A stretch of DNA of 64,000 bases from Xiphophorus maculatus (GCF_002775205.1 NC_036461.1:22806875-22870874), one strand, 5' to 3'. Positions 12,901-23,985 are shown, counted from the first letter of the stretch. A program made the numbers and translations. Notes: generated by a model not told the origin, from the letters alone.

Positions 12901-15900
12901 TGGAAAGGGGAAAAGAGGAAATCTGCTTTTCGTCCCTGGCACTGCTAAAAGGAAACCTATTTTAAAGCTTCAACTGTCTCCCATTTTCAGCACGAGGTCT
13001 TATTTTGTCCTTTAAATTGAGAAAATGTAATAAATGTCCAAACTGACTGAGTCTTTTTCTGTTAAACATGATTACTGTAATGGGCAAAATAATTGTGGTC
13101 ATAACTTTTTAGATGATCAAGCATTACTTTCCCACACAAACACATCAGAAAAGGAACTGACTTATACGGTCACGTGGCTTTGTCTGGAAACGGGTCGGTC
13201 AAATAAAATAACACGAAAACCGTCGTCAAGGAAATCGCAACCGTTTCTACAGTTCAAGTCTTTTTCAAAGTGCAGACCCAGAAAGAACGAGAAGTCAGAC
13301 TGCTCCCTGTCTGCAACGCAGAAAAGTGTGAACACAATTAGAGAATTGGAAAAATGGAAACGTTAGGTGGGCTTTTAACAGCAAATTTGGGGTTTTCCAA
13401 CAATTTAAATACTCTCTTTAAGCGTACATGCTGCAGCAACTGATCAGTGAAAAACAGATCTAATCAACAGATCCTCACATTTTTCTTGCTAATTGTGAGT
13501 TTATTGTAAATTTTCTCCAAAAAATGGAAAGAAATATAGGATCTTTTATCCTATATTTTTGTCGCATTTACAGACGTGAGTCTGAGGTTATGAGTTATGT
13601 CAGTATCTGCTTAAACTCAGCTGTTCAAATCCTTTAAAGTGTTTGCGTCTGCTTGTTATGTTTTCTTCTTCTGTATGTAGACTTTGGAAGGGGTTTAATG
13701 AGAAACAAAATTGCAAAATTTCTTGAAAATATTCAGAAAGTAGCAAGAGAAAAAAAAAGAAAACACCAATATGGTTGCAAAATTCTGGCGAGATTGATTT
13801 ATAAATAAATCAAGTTCTGAATGGGGGTCTCAGAGTAAAGCGGGCTAAATATGTGTATACGACACAAAGACTTCGAATTTTAATGGTAAGAAAAGAAAAC
13901 GTTATAAAAGCACGTCTTTTTTATTCTACTGGATTTACAAGCTCTTCTTTTCTAAGAGGGAAATTTAATTTTAGATAAAGTTTACAAATAAGGCAAGAAT
14001 GGGAGCCGCTTGACCAAAAATCATGGGACTTGAGTGAATCATGATCATAAGAATTATCTGAGCTCACGATGTGAGCAGAAGGAAGACCAATTTAATCAAA
14101 TCAATCCCGTTTTTTCAAAACATAACCAACCTGTCTGCCACTATTAAGAACACCATTAGTGGATAAAAAAAAAAGTTTAAGTAAAAGCATTTTGTTTTCC
14201 TTACATAAGGCTGATTACAGAAATAGAGTGGATAATTCATTCATTTATCAACGTGTTTTTGGTAGACTTTTTATACTTTTATTTATTTTTGACATCAGTC
14301 CGGTTAAATAATTATTCGGTTATCTGTCAGAAACTGCGTTTCCATTACAAATGTGCACAAAATTTTGTCGATATTACGCTAATGTCGAAAAAAGAAACAA
14401 AACACAGTTTTGTGGTGCTCCGTTTAAATAACAAATGCAGTTAAAATCACATGTGAATACGTTTGTTCACGCGATTAGTCATTAAAAAAATAAGAAATTA
14501 ACATCCTCCAACGACTTCCTGTCTCCTTTGTCGTTTCCACCAGTAGTAACATACGGTTGTTGATCACGTGACTCGTGCGATGGGAAATAAGAGTATCCGT
14601 CGCAGCTTCGAGAAGCACACTAATTTCAAGATGGCCGAAAAAATCCACCTCATCCTAGCGCAAAAACTGATCTAAAAACTTTTGGAAATTGCCACGTTTC
14701 AATTAAGCCAATTTATTCACGCAATTCCAATTCGCTCAGTTTTAAGCTCGGCGTAAACGCTTTCCCAGTGCTACTCGCTTCGTGCCTCACACCCCACCTT
14801 GCGTTTCAGGCACATTTCTCAGCAGGTGGTCTCTCTGCAGCCGCCGGGCGGTGCAGCAGTACACCAAGACGAGCGCGTCGCATCGAGGCCGCAGCAAGCA
14901 GCCGAGGATCCGCTCCTCCCGCAGAGGGCCGCCTCGGGCCGACCACAGCGCTTCGCACAGCGCCTCCAGCTGCGGCGCGCCTCGGTCCGAGCTCCACGGC
15001 ATGAGAGCCAGGACGGAGTAGATCTCCTCCACCCACTGCTCCATCCTCTCCGGGCTCCGCTCGGGGCTCCCCAGCTTCCTCATCAGGTGCTGGATGAATT
15101 TGTGCTGCAGGGGCCGGCCTTCGCTGCTCGACTGATCCTGCAGGAGACGGGAGAAAAATTATTAATTAGATATGTATGTTACACCGTTGAACACGGTGGT
15201 GGAAGAATGGCTGGTTTGGGAGTGTTCACCAGCAGCAACACCTTTTGATCACTGACGTATTCTGAAAATATCTAAAGTCTTGATAAGGCACTCACCCCCT
15301 TTAGAATTTTTATGCTGAACCCACACGCTTCACTGTATTTCATTGTGATTTTAAGTGATAAAACGAAACGTACCATACATAGAATAACAATAAAGTGCAA
15401 GAACAAACTGCTGGCAACATTTTTTGCATATATAAATAAAAGAAAAAAATTAATCAGAAAAGGATCCATGGAAACCCACAGTCGATGTTTTGCAAAATCA
15501 GTTTTTGTTGCAGCCACAGCTGAAGGTTTCTTAACTTTTCTGACTTTGACTGGGCCACTGCTACAAAAGAATATGGCTGAAAGCAAAGCAGCTATGTACC
15601 CTTTCATTATAATTACATTATAATTACATTATAATGTAACAAATATGCGCACTGTCCTAATTAAATAAATGAAATATGCTTCAGTCTAAAGAATTTCACT
15701 GTAGCTCTAGCAGGAAGTCTAGTCTTGTCCTAATCAGATGCAAACTTCCCGCCACGATCTTAAATCTTTTGCAGCCTCTTTCAGGACTGTTCTGTATCTA
15801 GGTTACAAGACCAGGAAAGAACCATTTTGCAAAATGTTAAAGATGCATTTAGGTGTGATGTGCAATGTTGGATTTTTTTTTTTAAATCACACACGGTATT

Positions 15901-18900
15901 TTGAATCCAGACCAAGAAACTTCAACTTTGGCCTCATCTAACCCAACTTCCTTCCTTCACAGGTTATGATTTCCCCTCCTTGTGACAAACTTTAAACTGG
16001 ATTTCTGGAGGTTTTCCTTCAATAAGTTCTTTCTCCCTGCCACTGTTTCATGAATGCCAAGCATTAAAAAGAACTGAGCTTTGGCTCTCTCTTGGCGCCG
16101 TTAACCCACGTTAACACTGTGCGGTGATAAACCCTTTGAGTCAAACTCTCTCACTGTGAAACAGTCGTGAGAAGATCTCACGTCAGGATCTTAAATCTAT
16201 CGTCTGTGTTTGTTCACTTAGGGTGTTTTCACATCCGACAGTCCGGTAGACTCGGTTGTATTTGCGACTGCGTAAAACAACCCAAAATAGTTGGAAAAAC
16301 CTGTTCACCTCCTCGCCTGTGGGGGCACTGCACCAAGAACCACAGAAGGAAACAACACAAAAACCTCAGAAGAAGACATGAGCGCAACTTTCTTCCTCGC
16401 AAAATACAAACAAAATGGAGCGGTGTCAGGTTTTAGTGGTTGTAGGATTCTTCTTTTGTCATTGGTAAAAGACCACGAGTCATTTCTCCCGCTGGCGCTA
16501 GATACGCATGTTTGTTTTAGTTGTATTTACCCAGAATGCCCTGCGCTATAGTCTGCATCCATATATGCATTCGAATCGCAACAGGGTTCACTTCAACCGA
16601 ACTGAGACCTGGGTTTTTAGGAGGACCAGGGTCCACTTTTTTTGTTCAACGTCAATGCACATTAATTTTATGTAGAAACTAGCTGACAATGTCAGTGTTT
16701 TATATTTAGAGGTATCAGATTGAAAAGGGGGCTTAATCCAAATGTATACAACATCCCTCCCAACTTCATTTGTAAAGGATTTTCAATTTACAATCAGGAG
16801 CCACTATCTACTGGTTTAATTCAACAAAGTTGGAATAAAATAAAAAATGTGTGATTTATACTCCGAGGGGCGTGAATACTCTCTGTTAGGCATGGAAAGG
16901 ACAGTTGAAAAGTGACATTTATGAAGCACATGCTTTAGTTTGAGTGAAAACTGTGTTTAACAATCAGCTTCAAATTCCCCAGATTCTATTTCTGTCTAAC
17001 CTCCACTTATCAAAAGCAAAATATTGGATTTATCCCGTGGTTTAGACTCTATCTACTCACCTGCAAAATCCTGTGTTACAAATTTTAGGCAGATCAACTA
17101 ATCGACTGACTGACTGCAAATACAAACCCTAAACTTTGACTTCACCTGTACGAAATGGGCCAAAGTCTGGGCAAGCCTCGGTTTCTTCTTCTCCAGTAGA
17201 GTCTGAAGGCAAGACTCGACAGCAGCAAGGGACGCCTGCTCCTCCGACTGGGATGCCAAAAAAGCCTGATGCAATTCCTGCCAAAAACCAAACCACAGGT
17301 GAGCGTTTATTTTTATTGTTAGATCCATGTCTCCTTTTTTTTTTACTTTGCACATTTACAGCCAGGATGTAAGAAAAAAACCTTGAGATCAGCCTCCGGT
17401 ATGCCCTCTGACCCCAGTTCCTCCAGGAAGAGCAGAAACTCCAGCTCACGTCTGACGTGAGGAGGAACCTGGAGAAGGAAGCCGCAAAGCTGAGACCCGG
17501 TTTATACGTTGCAAGGTTGATATTAAAACTAACGGTGTCGACAAAAAGGACAAGAAGCAGTCCGGGACTGGGGTTAAGAACGTTAAATGTTTCGGAGTTT
17601 CGCAGGTTTACCTGATCTTGAGTCCATCTCTCCAAGACCTGCAGCCAGAACCAGGCCAGTTTGTGCGGACTGCCAGCAGAACCCCATCTACAAAATTTCC
17701 AGAATTCAGCAAGAAGAAACGAGATACATATACATATACTGCTGAAACCAGATATCATCAAGCACTGCATAAGAAGAAAACGGGGTTTCTTTAAAGTCGG
17801 GCATTAAATTAGACAAAACGTTTCTTGTGTTAGGCCAGTTAGGATTAAGAAATATCTCTATTTGCTAAAAGGTAGATAAGAGAGAATTTAGATTTCTTAA
17901 TTGTATATGTTCTGTTCTTCACACACACACCTTTGTAGTTCTACCCTTAGACTTTCAAGAAAGCTGAGATGTTTGTTCACACATGGACTTTGTTGTCCTT
18001 GACACCAAATTGTATCTAATTTGGTGCTCAGCAGTCATTGTCCGTTTAGAAGACCCATGTGTGTCCAAACTTTAACCTCCTGACTGAGCCTGTCACAATA
18101 AGCAATTAATCAGTTAAATATTATGGTAAATTAAAATGAGCTAGATAATTTCACTTCTGATGATTAATATTTTTTGAAGGGCAATTTTGTTTACAGAGAC
18201 TTCATGATGCATTTTATTCATGGTTTCAGTTGTGTGTGTGTTTTTTATTTCCGTTTTATTTAAAATATCTAAGAATATATTTATAAATATATTATAAACC
18301 AACAATATTATCATTTATCGCAACAACTACTGGGACGATTTATCGTCCAGCAAAATCTGTTATTGTGACAGGCTTATTCCTGGCTTTCCTCAAGCTGACT
18401 TCTGATTGGTGAAGAGTCCCTGGTCAATTTTGCATGACGCTGCAATCACTGAAGTAACAACAATGTTAGAGAACTGAAAAAAGCCATAAAAATAATTTAA
18501 AAAAAAATAAAAATATCTCACTCTATTCTGGTGTTTAGCAAAAACACACTAACAATTCTGGTGATCCCAACTGACCTAAAACACAAAGTTTAATCTGAAT
18601 TACTGAACAAATAAAAAAAACATGTCTTTTTATGCGGAGTCTGTAAAATATTTGGACTGAACGCTGTTTTAATCCTCCAGGCGACTCACTTCAAACTGTA
18701 AGGGTGGCAGATGATAGCTCTGATTATCTTTCGCACTTTTTCAGAGGGTTCCGCCTGAGAGCTGAGCAACTGGGGAACACAGGCGCTCGCCAGCTGCCAC
18801 TCTCCGTGCTGCAGGCACCTCTTGAAGTGCTCAAAGAGGTCGCGAAGCGAGGCCTCGGCCTCGCGGCCGAAGGGATACGCGGCCGCCTCCGCCGTGACGG

Positions 18901-18916
18901 GCCTCGGCTCGGACAT
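1..18916 (-). CDS. zfyve26: Spastizin, zinc finger FYVE domain-containing protein 26 (5' part, 24 coding exons)
   Basis: Orthologue of human ZFYVE26 (SPG15), a large cytosolic and lysosomal protein that works with spatacsin and AP-5 in autophagic lysosome reformation and binds PI3P through a C-terminal FYVE domain. The start is the ATG at 18916-18914, giving MSEPRP and then YPFGREAEASLRDLFEHF, which matches the human N-terminus (MNHPFGKE...). Twenty-four coding exons, listed in the next entries, join in phase to about 1,655 residues. The last complete exon matches the human segment ELCEEWGRLYP, and the final partial exon at 38-1 continues it. The FYVE domain (about residue 1800 in human) is therefore beyond the left edge. 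Several exons are GC-rich inside AT-rich introns. Human length is about 2,540 residues, so roughly two thirds is here. Identity is very secure; individual splice sites are by eye. Confidence 0.97.
3753..6546 (-). other. zfyve26: zfyve26 coding exons 13-19
   Basis: Exons at 6546-6392, 6295-6052, 5949-5686, 5597-5478, 4510-4340, 4169-3933 and 3858-3753. Phases: 1 in, 0, 1, 1, 1, 1, 1, 2 out. Exon 14 has a seven-serine run (MSSSSSSSEGLG) followed by a GAGRSRLGSSGRS linker, so this is a disordered hinge. Exon 16 encodes GFPVVLQQISKVL and exon 19 ends HLLFDRQVSPD; both resemble my recollection of human (FPAVLQQISRIL, QLLFERQVSPDR). Exons 13-15, 17 and 18 are markedly GC-rich compared with the flanking introns. 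Confidence 0.9.
6636..7182. repeat. AT-rich interspersed repeat, GTTAGTTGCAGCCCTA type
   Basis: Framed by TTAATCAAATCGATCGG at the left and GTAATTGTTAGTTGCAGCCC at the right. Related copies at about 1255-1610, 42090-42540 and 52330-52860. Short inner words about aaaactgtacaaaatata are shared. No coding. Confidence 0.65.
8700..9442. mobile_element. Inverted pair of copies of one short inverted-repeat transposon, in zfyve26 intron 10
   Basis: 8700-9080 (plus) and 9085-9442 (minus) are two copies of one element in opposite orientation. Shared words include CTGCACCAAGAACCACTGAAG, seen forward at 8785 and reversed at 9262, and TCTTTGGTAAAAGACAATGAG, reversed near 9130. The outer end at 9405-9442 reads ACCGAGTCTACCGGACTACC then GGGTGAAAACACCC, the complement of the end of the copy at 16220. 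No transposase frame is seen. Confidence 0.75.
9903..9933. repeat. (CA)n microsatellite at the zfyve26 exon 9 acceptor
   Basis: CGCGCG then about twelve CA units; on the transcribed strand it reads (UG)n-CGCGCGUGCAG directly before the exon. Confidence 0.95.
10248..10560. repeat. Interspersed repeat, AACACTTTATTTGAAGG end
   Basis: Left end AACACTTTATTTGAAGGGGT; inner CATAAGACTGACATAATACT and TGAACTAAAACTTGCACTAA. An inverted copy at 62150-62435 ends CTTCAAATAAAGTGCTACC. Confidence 0.65.
12060..12660. mobile_element. Degenerate Tc1-like remnant in zfyve26 intron 5
   Basis: Words such as GACTTTGACTGGGCCATTC, GGGCTGCTGTCCTGCTGG, TCTGGTCAGATGGGAGAAAAA and ACATGTGGAAGAACACG are typical of ancient teleost Tc1 copies. 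Broken throughout. Confidence 0.55.
15340..16910. mobile_element. Degenerate Tc1/mariner-like remnant, split by a later insertion
   Basis: Contains characteristic teleost Tc1 words: GACTTTGACTGGGCCACTG (15541), ATATGCTTCAGTCTAAAGAA (15673), CTGTAGCTCTAG, TTGGCCTCATCTAACCCAAC (about 15930), and, beyond the insertion, AAAGGGGGCTTAATCCAAAT and GTGAATACTC near the end. No intact frame remains. Confidence 0.6.
16218..16640 (+). mobile_element. Short non-autonomous DNA transposon copy (GGGTGTTTTCAC end)
   Basis: Begins GGGTGTTTTCACATCCGACA then GTCCGGTAGACTCGGTT and carries the internal words seen in the inverted pair at 8700-9442 (GGGGGCACTGCACCAAGAACC, TTGGTAAAAGACCACGAGTC, TACCCAGAATGCCCTGCGC). 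It sits inside a Tc1-like remnant, whose two parts lie at about 15340-16160 and 16645-16910, so it inserted later. Superfamily not assigned. Confidence 0.65.
18083..18375. repeat. Interspersed repeat with CCTGTCACAATAA ends
   Basis: Left CCTGTCACAATAAGCAATTA, right GGACGATTTATCGTCCAGC ... TTATTGTGACAGGC: terminal inverted repeats. Copies at about 53800-54040 (GACAATTTATCATCCAGC) and 60075-60380 (GGCCTGTCACAATAACAAGC). Confidence 0.65.
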
Positions 18917-19114
18917 CACAGCCGGGGAGTCACGCCGAGCAGCACCTTTGACCTTTCAACACCTGACGCAGAAACAGAGTTTATGCAAAAGAAAATTTTT
19001 TTTAAAAACTGTTATTTCATATTATCCATGGTGTAATACACAAATAAGTCTATGATGCTGAAGGTTTTTCTCATAAAACATCTATAACTTGTGGGGGGTT
19101 TTGCTGAATGTAAA

Positions 19115-19300
19115 CAGTGCCTTGAAAAAATAAAATAAAATCTCAATAAAAGTTTTCACTTTTTCTTTTTTCACACATTATGCAACCACAATTTTTATGC
19201 AACAGACCAACACAGAGTAGTGCGTAATAGTAAAATGGAAATACAAAGATTTATTGATTTCAGCAGAATTTCTTTTGTTTACAATGAAACATCTGAAAAT
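19115..19300. mobile_element. Tc1-like terminal fragment upstream of zfyve26
   Basis: CAGTGCCTTGAAAAAATAA at the left edge, then TTTTCACACATTATGCAACC and ACAGACCAACACAGAGTAG match the terminal repeat of the Tc1 family seen elsewhere in the window. Only an end is recognised. Confidence 0.5.
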
Positions 19301-20199
19301 GCCTGCATGTGTATTTTCGCTGGAGAGTGTCTGTTAACATCCAGACTTCCACCTGCATTTATGGCTCGACTATTCTGAGTTATTAATATGCTTTGATGCA
19401 CATGCAGCATTTCGCACATCGCCCATGAATTTCTATTCTGGTGTCCTATGACTCACCTAATTTGTGAGTCGAAACAGCTTATCAAGAGCAAGATGCACTG
19501 GAGTTTGTTGCAGCGTGACAAAATGTTAAAAAGTTGAAGTGGATAAATGAATATTTTTGAAAGTCACACTAGTCAACAATATAAAGAAAGCATACTGAAT
19601 ATTTGAAATCAGGTTTTGTTTAGATCATTTGTTTGCTTTGCAATACTTTAGATCTATTTTAGATTTACAGTAAGACTATTTCTGACGTTCTGTAGTGACC
19701 TCTCTCTCAAGGAAAAATGTAAAGTCTGAGACTAGTGACACCAATCCGGTTTAGTGCGATTTAACTGGTTTACAGTTGTGTTCAATTTGTACAGAAGTTG
19801 GGGGAAAGTTATTTCAGCAACACCGTTTTAAATTTGTACTTTTAGAAACGTGTTTAAACGTGACAACAACAACAAAAATCCCCCTTATGATCTCCAAAAT
19901 CTGCACCCAGCAGAGGTGAGATTTTATCAATGCAAACAAACCACAGCGTGACCGTAAAAAAAGACCCGAAATGAAACTCGACTGGGTAAAAAACGAAACT
20001 TTGCTTTCTCAATTACACTTTCAAAGGCTGAGCTGTCTCGTAATGGCCATTCGGCTTCCATTTGATTTGACAGCTAACCCTCAAGTCTGCCTAACATTTG
20101 CTCCTCATGTCTTAAGTTGAACCTTACTTCCGTAAAAGTCAGTCGGAGAAGCTCGGGCTTCACATATAACATATTTAGAGATTTTCCAGTAAGACAAAA

Positions 20200-20340
20200 A
20201 CGCAACAACTTACTCATTTCTCTGACGGAACCCCAGTTAGTTTAACCTACGAAGCAAAGCTTTTCTCAACATGTTATGCTAGCCGCATAACGGAGGTCAT
20301 GTGACAAACATCAGCTGATTCTCCGCCGCTGGTTGGTCAA
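20200..20340 (-). promoter_or_regulatory. Candidate zfyve26 promoter and non-coding first exon, with M-box
   Basis: On the minus strand, GAAATGA|GTAAGT at about 20215 is a strong splice donor that could end an untranslated first exon, consistent with an AG acceptor just before the start codon near 18925-18960. At 20296-20305 the sequence GTCATGTGAC matches an extended TFE/MITF M-box, one base from the CLEAR motif GTCACGTGAC. That would suit a gene of lysosome reformation. The transcription start is inferred, not seen. Confidence 0.35.
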
Positions 20341-20474
20341 AGGTGAAGAGGAGGAGGGCGTTGATGTTGCCTTCAGGTGTATCCGGAAAATACACTCACT
20401 TTGACGCTTCCGTTTAGTAATGAATATTTATTTTAAATATTTGTTTGAATAAGTTATACTTATATGAGCTAAAC

Positions 20475-20540
20475 GTAATAATAATAATGATAATAATAAT
20501 AAATATTTATAATTATTATTATTATCATTATTATTATTAC
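20475..20540. repeat. 66-nt AT-rich palindrome in the zfyve26-lgalsl spacer
   Basis: Bases 20475-20540 pair with themselves about a centre at 20507.5: 31 of 33 pairs are complementary, including the single G at 20489 opposite C at 20526 and the outer G/C pair. Mostly AAT/ATT repeat. A further (AAT)n run lies at about 20656-20692. Such palindromic AT-rich repeats can extrude cruciforms. Confidence 0.9.
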
Positions 20541-21008
20541 CTTACAAATGATCATTAATTCTAATTTGCAATAATGTTAACAAATTAATAATACATTAAT
20601 TTCTTCATTAATTATTACTTGAATCTGTATTTTTTTTAATTATTATAGTTAACAACAACAACAATAATAATAATAATAATAATTTATATTATTATTTCTA
20701 TTTTTATTTTTGGAATTTTAACCACACAATTCTTGTGTCTGTCTTACAAATGTTTTATGTGAGTAACTTTGATTTACAGTACTACAAATAACATATGTTA
20801 CTGCCCATGAAACGATTCATGGAAATTAGTTTAATGTAAACTTTACTGTGTAATGTATGCAGAACCCACAGTGGTTCTGCCCACCAAGGCGAACGTGCCC
20901 CTCACAATATGGAGGACGCCCTGTGACGTATCTCCTCAATCTGGGCAACGAGGCGTCCACTCTTGTGTCTGTCTTCCAGCATCACCTCCCAAATAGGAGC
21001 CGGTCTCC

Positions 21009-23985
21009 ATGGCAACAGGCGGGATTTGCCAGCTGGGAGGCAGAGTCAATCGGTCCTCAGTTGGTATCACCGCCCCAGCTTCCACACCGCATCACGCCCC
21101 GAGTGGAATGGATGACCAGGACAAGAAAGACAATGTATGTAACATCCTTTGTGCTTGTATTGAAAGGCACGTTTCGCCGCGTTATTATTATCATTATCCC
21201 AAAAATATCTAACTGGTTTGGACAGCCTCTGCGGCTGAGTTACTGATTGTTTCCCATCTGGATCAAAGAAGCTATTGTTCCCGCCGGTGCAGCTGATCGC
21301 AGATCAGCTGGCCGTACACTTTGTCTGCATTTAGGCCTCTTACATCTGCTTCAGCTGAGGACTCTGCGTGACGGTGCGGGCCTCATCCCGCGTCAGCCTC
21401 ATCAGTACGTGTCTCTTTTGTGTTGCAGGGGCAGTACGTCGGCGAGATTAAAGGTGGAATGCGGCCTTCAATGAAACTGGTTGTCATGGGAATTATTGAT
21501 AAAAAGCCCAAGAGGTTAGTGCGCACAGCTGTCGTCTTACAACTGCATAATAAAAGTCTCGTTTTACTAAACTGTCAGTAGCTTTACCGGCTGCTGCCCC
21601 CTGAACTCTTAATTGTATCCTTGTTTACAGGAAAAGCAACATTTTTAGTGCATGACTGCATGCCAACCATGCAGCTAGCCCCTGTTTTGGAAAATGTCTG
21701 CGTGATGCCATATTAGGGTTAGTCTGTGAGTGTGCGTGGGAGAAACGCATTTCCCATAAACTCTTAATCACTGTGGGCATTTTTTCCCCCCTTAATTTAT
21801 TTATTTTGGTTGTTACCTCGGTTTGGATTTTATTTTTAAATAAATAAATAGTACTACTACTACTACTAATAATAATAATAAATCAGTAAAGACAAAATTT
21901 TACAGTGTGCATCCTCTCATCTTTATCAAATTCATATTCTCTGAGCTTTACGTAAATGATAAATGTTTTGATTTGATTTTTTTTTTAAAATAAATGTGAT
22001 GATAAAATGTTAATGCGACATTAAAAATCTGTTTTAACATAACCTGTAAATGCTGTAGAAAAAAACAAGTGACTTTTTACCCTTCGAGATGTTCTCTATA
22101 AAAACAGCCAGTGACTCATTATTGTGACATAAATTCACATAGTTGTGAGTATTTAGTTACCATCGTCAGAATATTTCTCTCTTAACATTGGCTAAAATCA
22201 GGGGCACTCATCGAGATCATTTCTGACAATTCAGGAAAAGCTGTATTGTTACAATTCTACAAAAGGCCAGCAGGTGTCACTGCTCCGTTGGTAACTCTCA
22301 GAAAAATAACGAAAGATGGACATGGAATTTATAGTCTTGTTCTTAACCATTGAGCCGTGAATCCTGCACCACACTCATGTGCCCCTAATGTGTGTGTGGG
22401 TGTGTGTGGGCGGGCGTGTGTGTGTTTGTGTGTGTGTGGCTGACTCAGCATCGAGGTGACCGTGTCCTGCAAGCCTCAGGAGGAAGAGGCAGAGGCGGAC
22501 GTGGGTCTGCAGCTGAAGGTCAGCTTCATGGATAAGGCTGTCCAACGTAACGCCCGTTTGGCTGGGAAGTGGGGTCCGTGTGAAAACACACTCTCTTTCT
22601 TCCCCTTTGCACCCGGAGAAGCCTTTAAGGTATTTTTTTTTTTTTTTTTTTAGCTCTGTACTCAGAAGTTTTTTTTTGTTGTAGATATTTTATCATTTCT
22701 CTTTTTCTTTTTTTTTTTTTTTTTTTTAGAGAAATGATCAAATCCACAGCCTTGATTTTGCACATTCAGCGTTTAAACCTGCCGTATAAGCTGCCATGAC
22801 AACAAGTCACTGTCATCGCTTCCCCTTTGCTATATTTACGGAGCTTCTCAGAGGCTCCTGTAGTTTCCCCACATCTAGCCACAGAATCCCAAACTTTATT
22901 GGGTTTTTTCTGTGCCAGACAAAAACAAAATACAGTAGTTGCAAATAAATATTTTGCATTCAGCCCCTTTTAAGCGGAGACCACTAAATACTAGAAAATC
23001 TATGGTAAGACTCAGAAACTCCTGCACACAAACGTGTCAAAACAAGCTGAGCTTAAGTAATTCCACCAACAACAAGCAGGAAGAAATTTCAGCCAGCGTT
23101 CTAACTTTCTGCAAAAATATCGACTTGGCAGAGCGAAATATAAATGCATGCCGCACTTTTCAGATTTTTCTCTCTTTTTTTGTTTGTTTTGGAAAACATT
23201 TGAAAAAGTACACGCCCTTTCTCTTCCGCTTCACAAATGTAATCTATTTAAATATTAAATGAACGTGATACTATTGATTGATTGACTGGCTTGTTGCTGC
23301 AAACTGTGAGAAACTACATCAGAAGATATGACTATAAATTTAGACGATTACAATGTAATTTTATAAAATAAAAGTTTTGCAAAAAACAAGTTGTTTTTTT
23401 TACAAAAATCACTTTTGGCAAAAAATGATTTAAGTCTTTATTTTAAGAAGTCGATGACATATTATAATATTCTTGACTATAACCTTTAAATAGGTAAAAA
23501 AAAATAAAACTAATTATGCAATATTTTTAAAAGAACATTTTATACAAATTTCAGTTTAATAATATATTATTGTAATATTTTGCCACCTGCCCGAAATAAA
23601 AGCATTTTTTTTAGTGTTTAGATTACATGTCTCAAACTCGGGGCGCAGGGGCCAAATCTGGTCCGCCATATGTTTTTATGTTTGGACCGATGGTGTGCAG
23701 GTTAAAAACTTTCACTTAAAGCAGCAAATTCAGCATTTTCTTTTTATTAATTTATCTTTGACTATGTTAGCCAAATCCGTACATTTGCGAGTCGCGACTG
23801 ACTCCTTCGCTGAAATAACAGCTTGTCCATTGAATTGCCAGATGGAGATCGTCTGTGAACACCAGCAGTTCCGCATCTTGGTGGACGGCCAGCCTCTGTG
23901 TGGCTTCAACCACCGGGTCTCCAAGCTCGCCTCCCTCACCGCCTTAAGAGTCTTCGGGGACCTACAGCTCACCAAGGTTGCCTAG
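21009..23985 (+). CDS. lgalsl: Galectin-related protein (LGALSL-like), four coding exons
   Basis: Galectin-fold protein of the LGALSL/HSPC159 family. Exons at 21009-21134, 21429-21514, 22449-22629 and 23842-23985, with phases 0, 2 and 0 at the junctions, encode 178 residues. Family marks: EIKGGMRPSMKLVVMGI (human HIKGGMRPGKKVLVMGI), CENTLSFFPFAPGEAFKMEIVCEH and the C-terminus GDLQLTKVA (human GDLQITKLG). The canonical galectin H-x-N-P-R motif is replaced by VSFMDKAV, so lactose binding is unlikely; only the tryptophan of KWG is retained. The start is uncertain: ATG 21009 has a poor context, while ATG 21108 (MDDQDKKDN, purine at -3 and G at +4) would give 145 residues. The N-terminus does not resemble human LGALSL, so this is probably the b-type fish paralogue (zebrafish lgalslb). 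It is divergent from zfyve26 and convergent with plek2. Confidence 0.92.
22885..23275. mobile_element. Tc1-like remnant in lgalsl intron 3
   Basis: CTTTATTGGGTTTTTTCTGTG, CATTCAGCCCCTTTT and TGCATGCCGCACTTTTCAG with a downstream AAAGTACACGCCCTTTCTC are degraded Tc1 words. It explains the short reading frame at 22939-23262. Confidence 0.5.

Larger units (their letters stand above)
14798..18916 (-). other. zfyve26: zfyve26 coding exons 1-5
   Basis: Exons at 18916-18690, 17687-17612, 17468-17382, 17277-17146 and 15137-14798. The 1/2 junction is phase 2 (AA|A gives Lys before WGSAGSP); 2/3, 3/4 and 4/5 are phase 0; exon 5 ends in phase 1. Conserved marks are ACVPQL in exon 1, WLQVLERW in exon 2 (human WLLVLEKW) and RRELEFLLFLEELGS in exon 3 (human RRKLEFLLLSEDLPS). 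Exon 5 (340 nt) encodes an alpha-helical stretch with VEEIYSVLALMPW. Donors are GT and acceptors AG throughout. Confidence 0.9.

Noticed and set aside
13532-13558. Small 11-bp hairpin in zfyve26 intron 5
   Set aside because: Short and AT-rich, expected by chance at this composition; no context.
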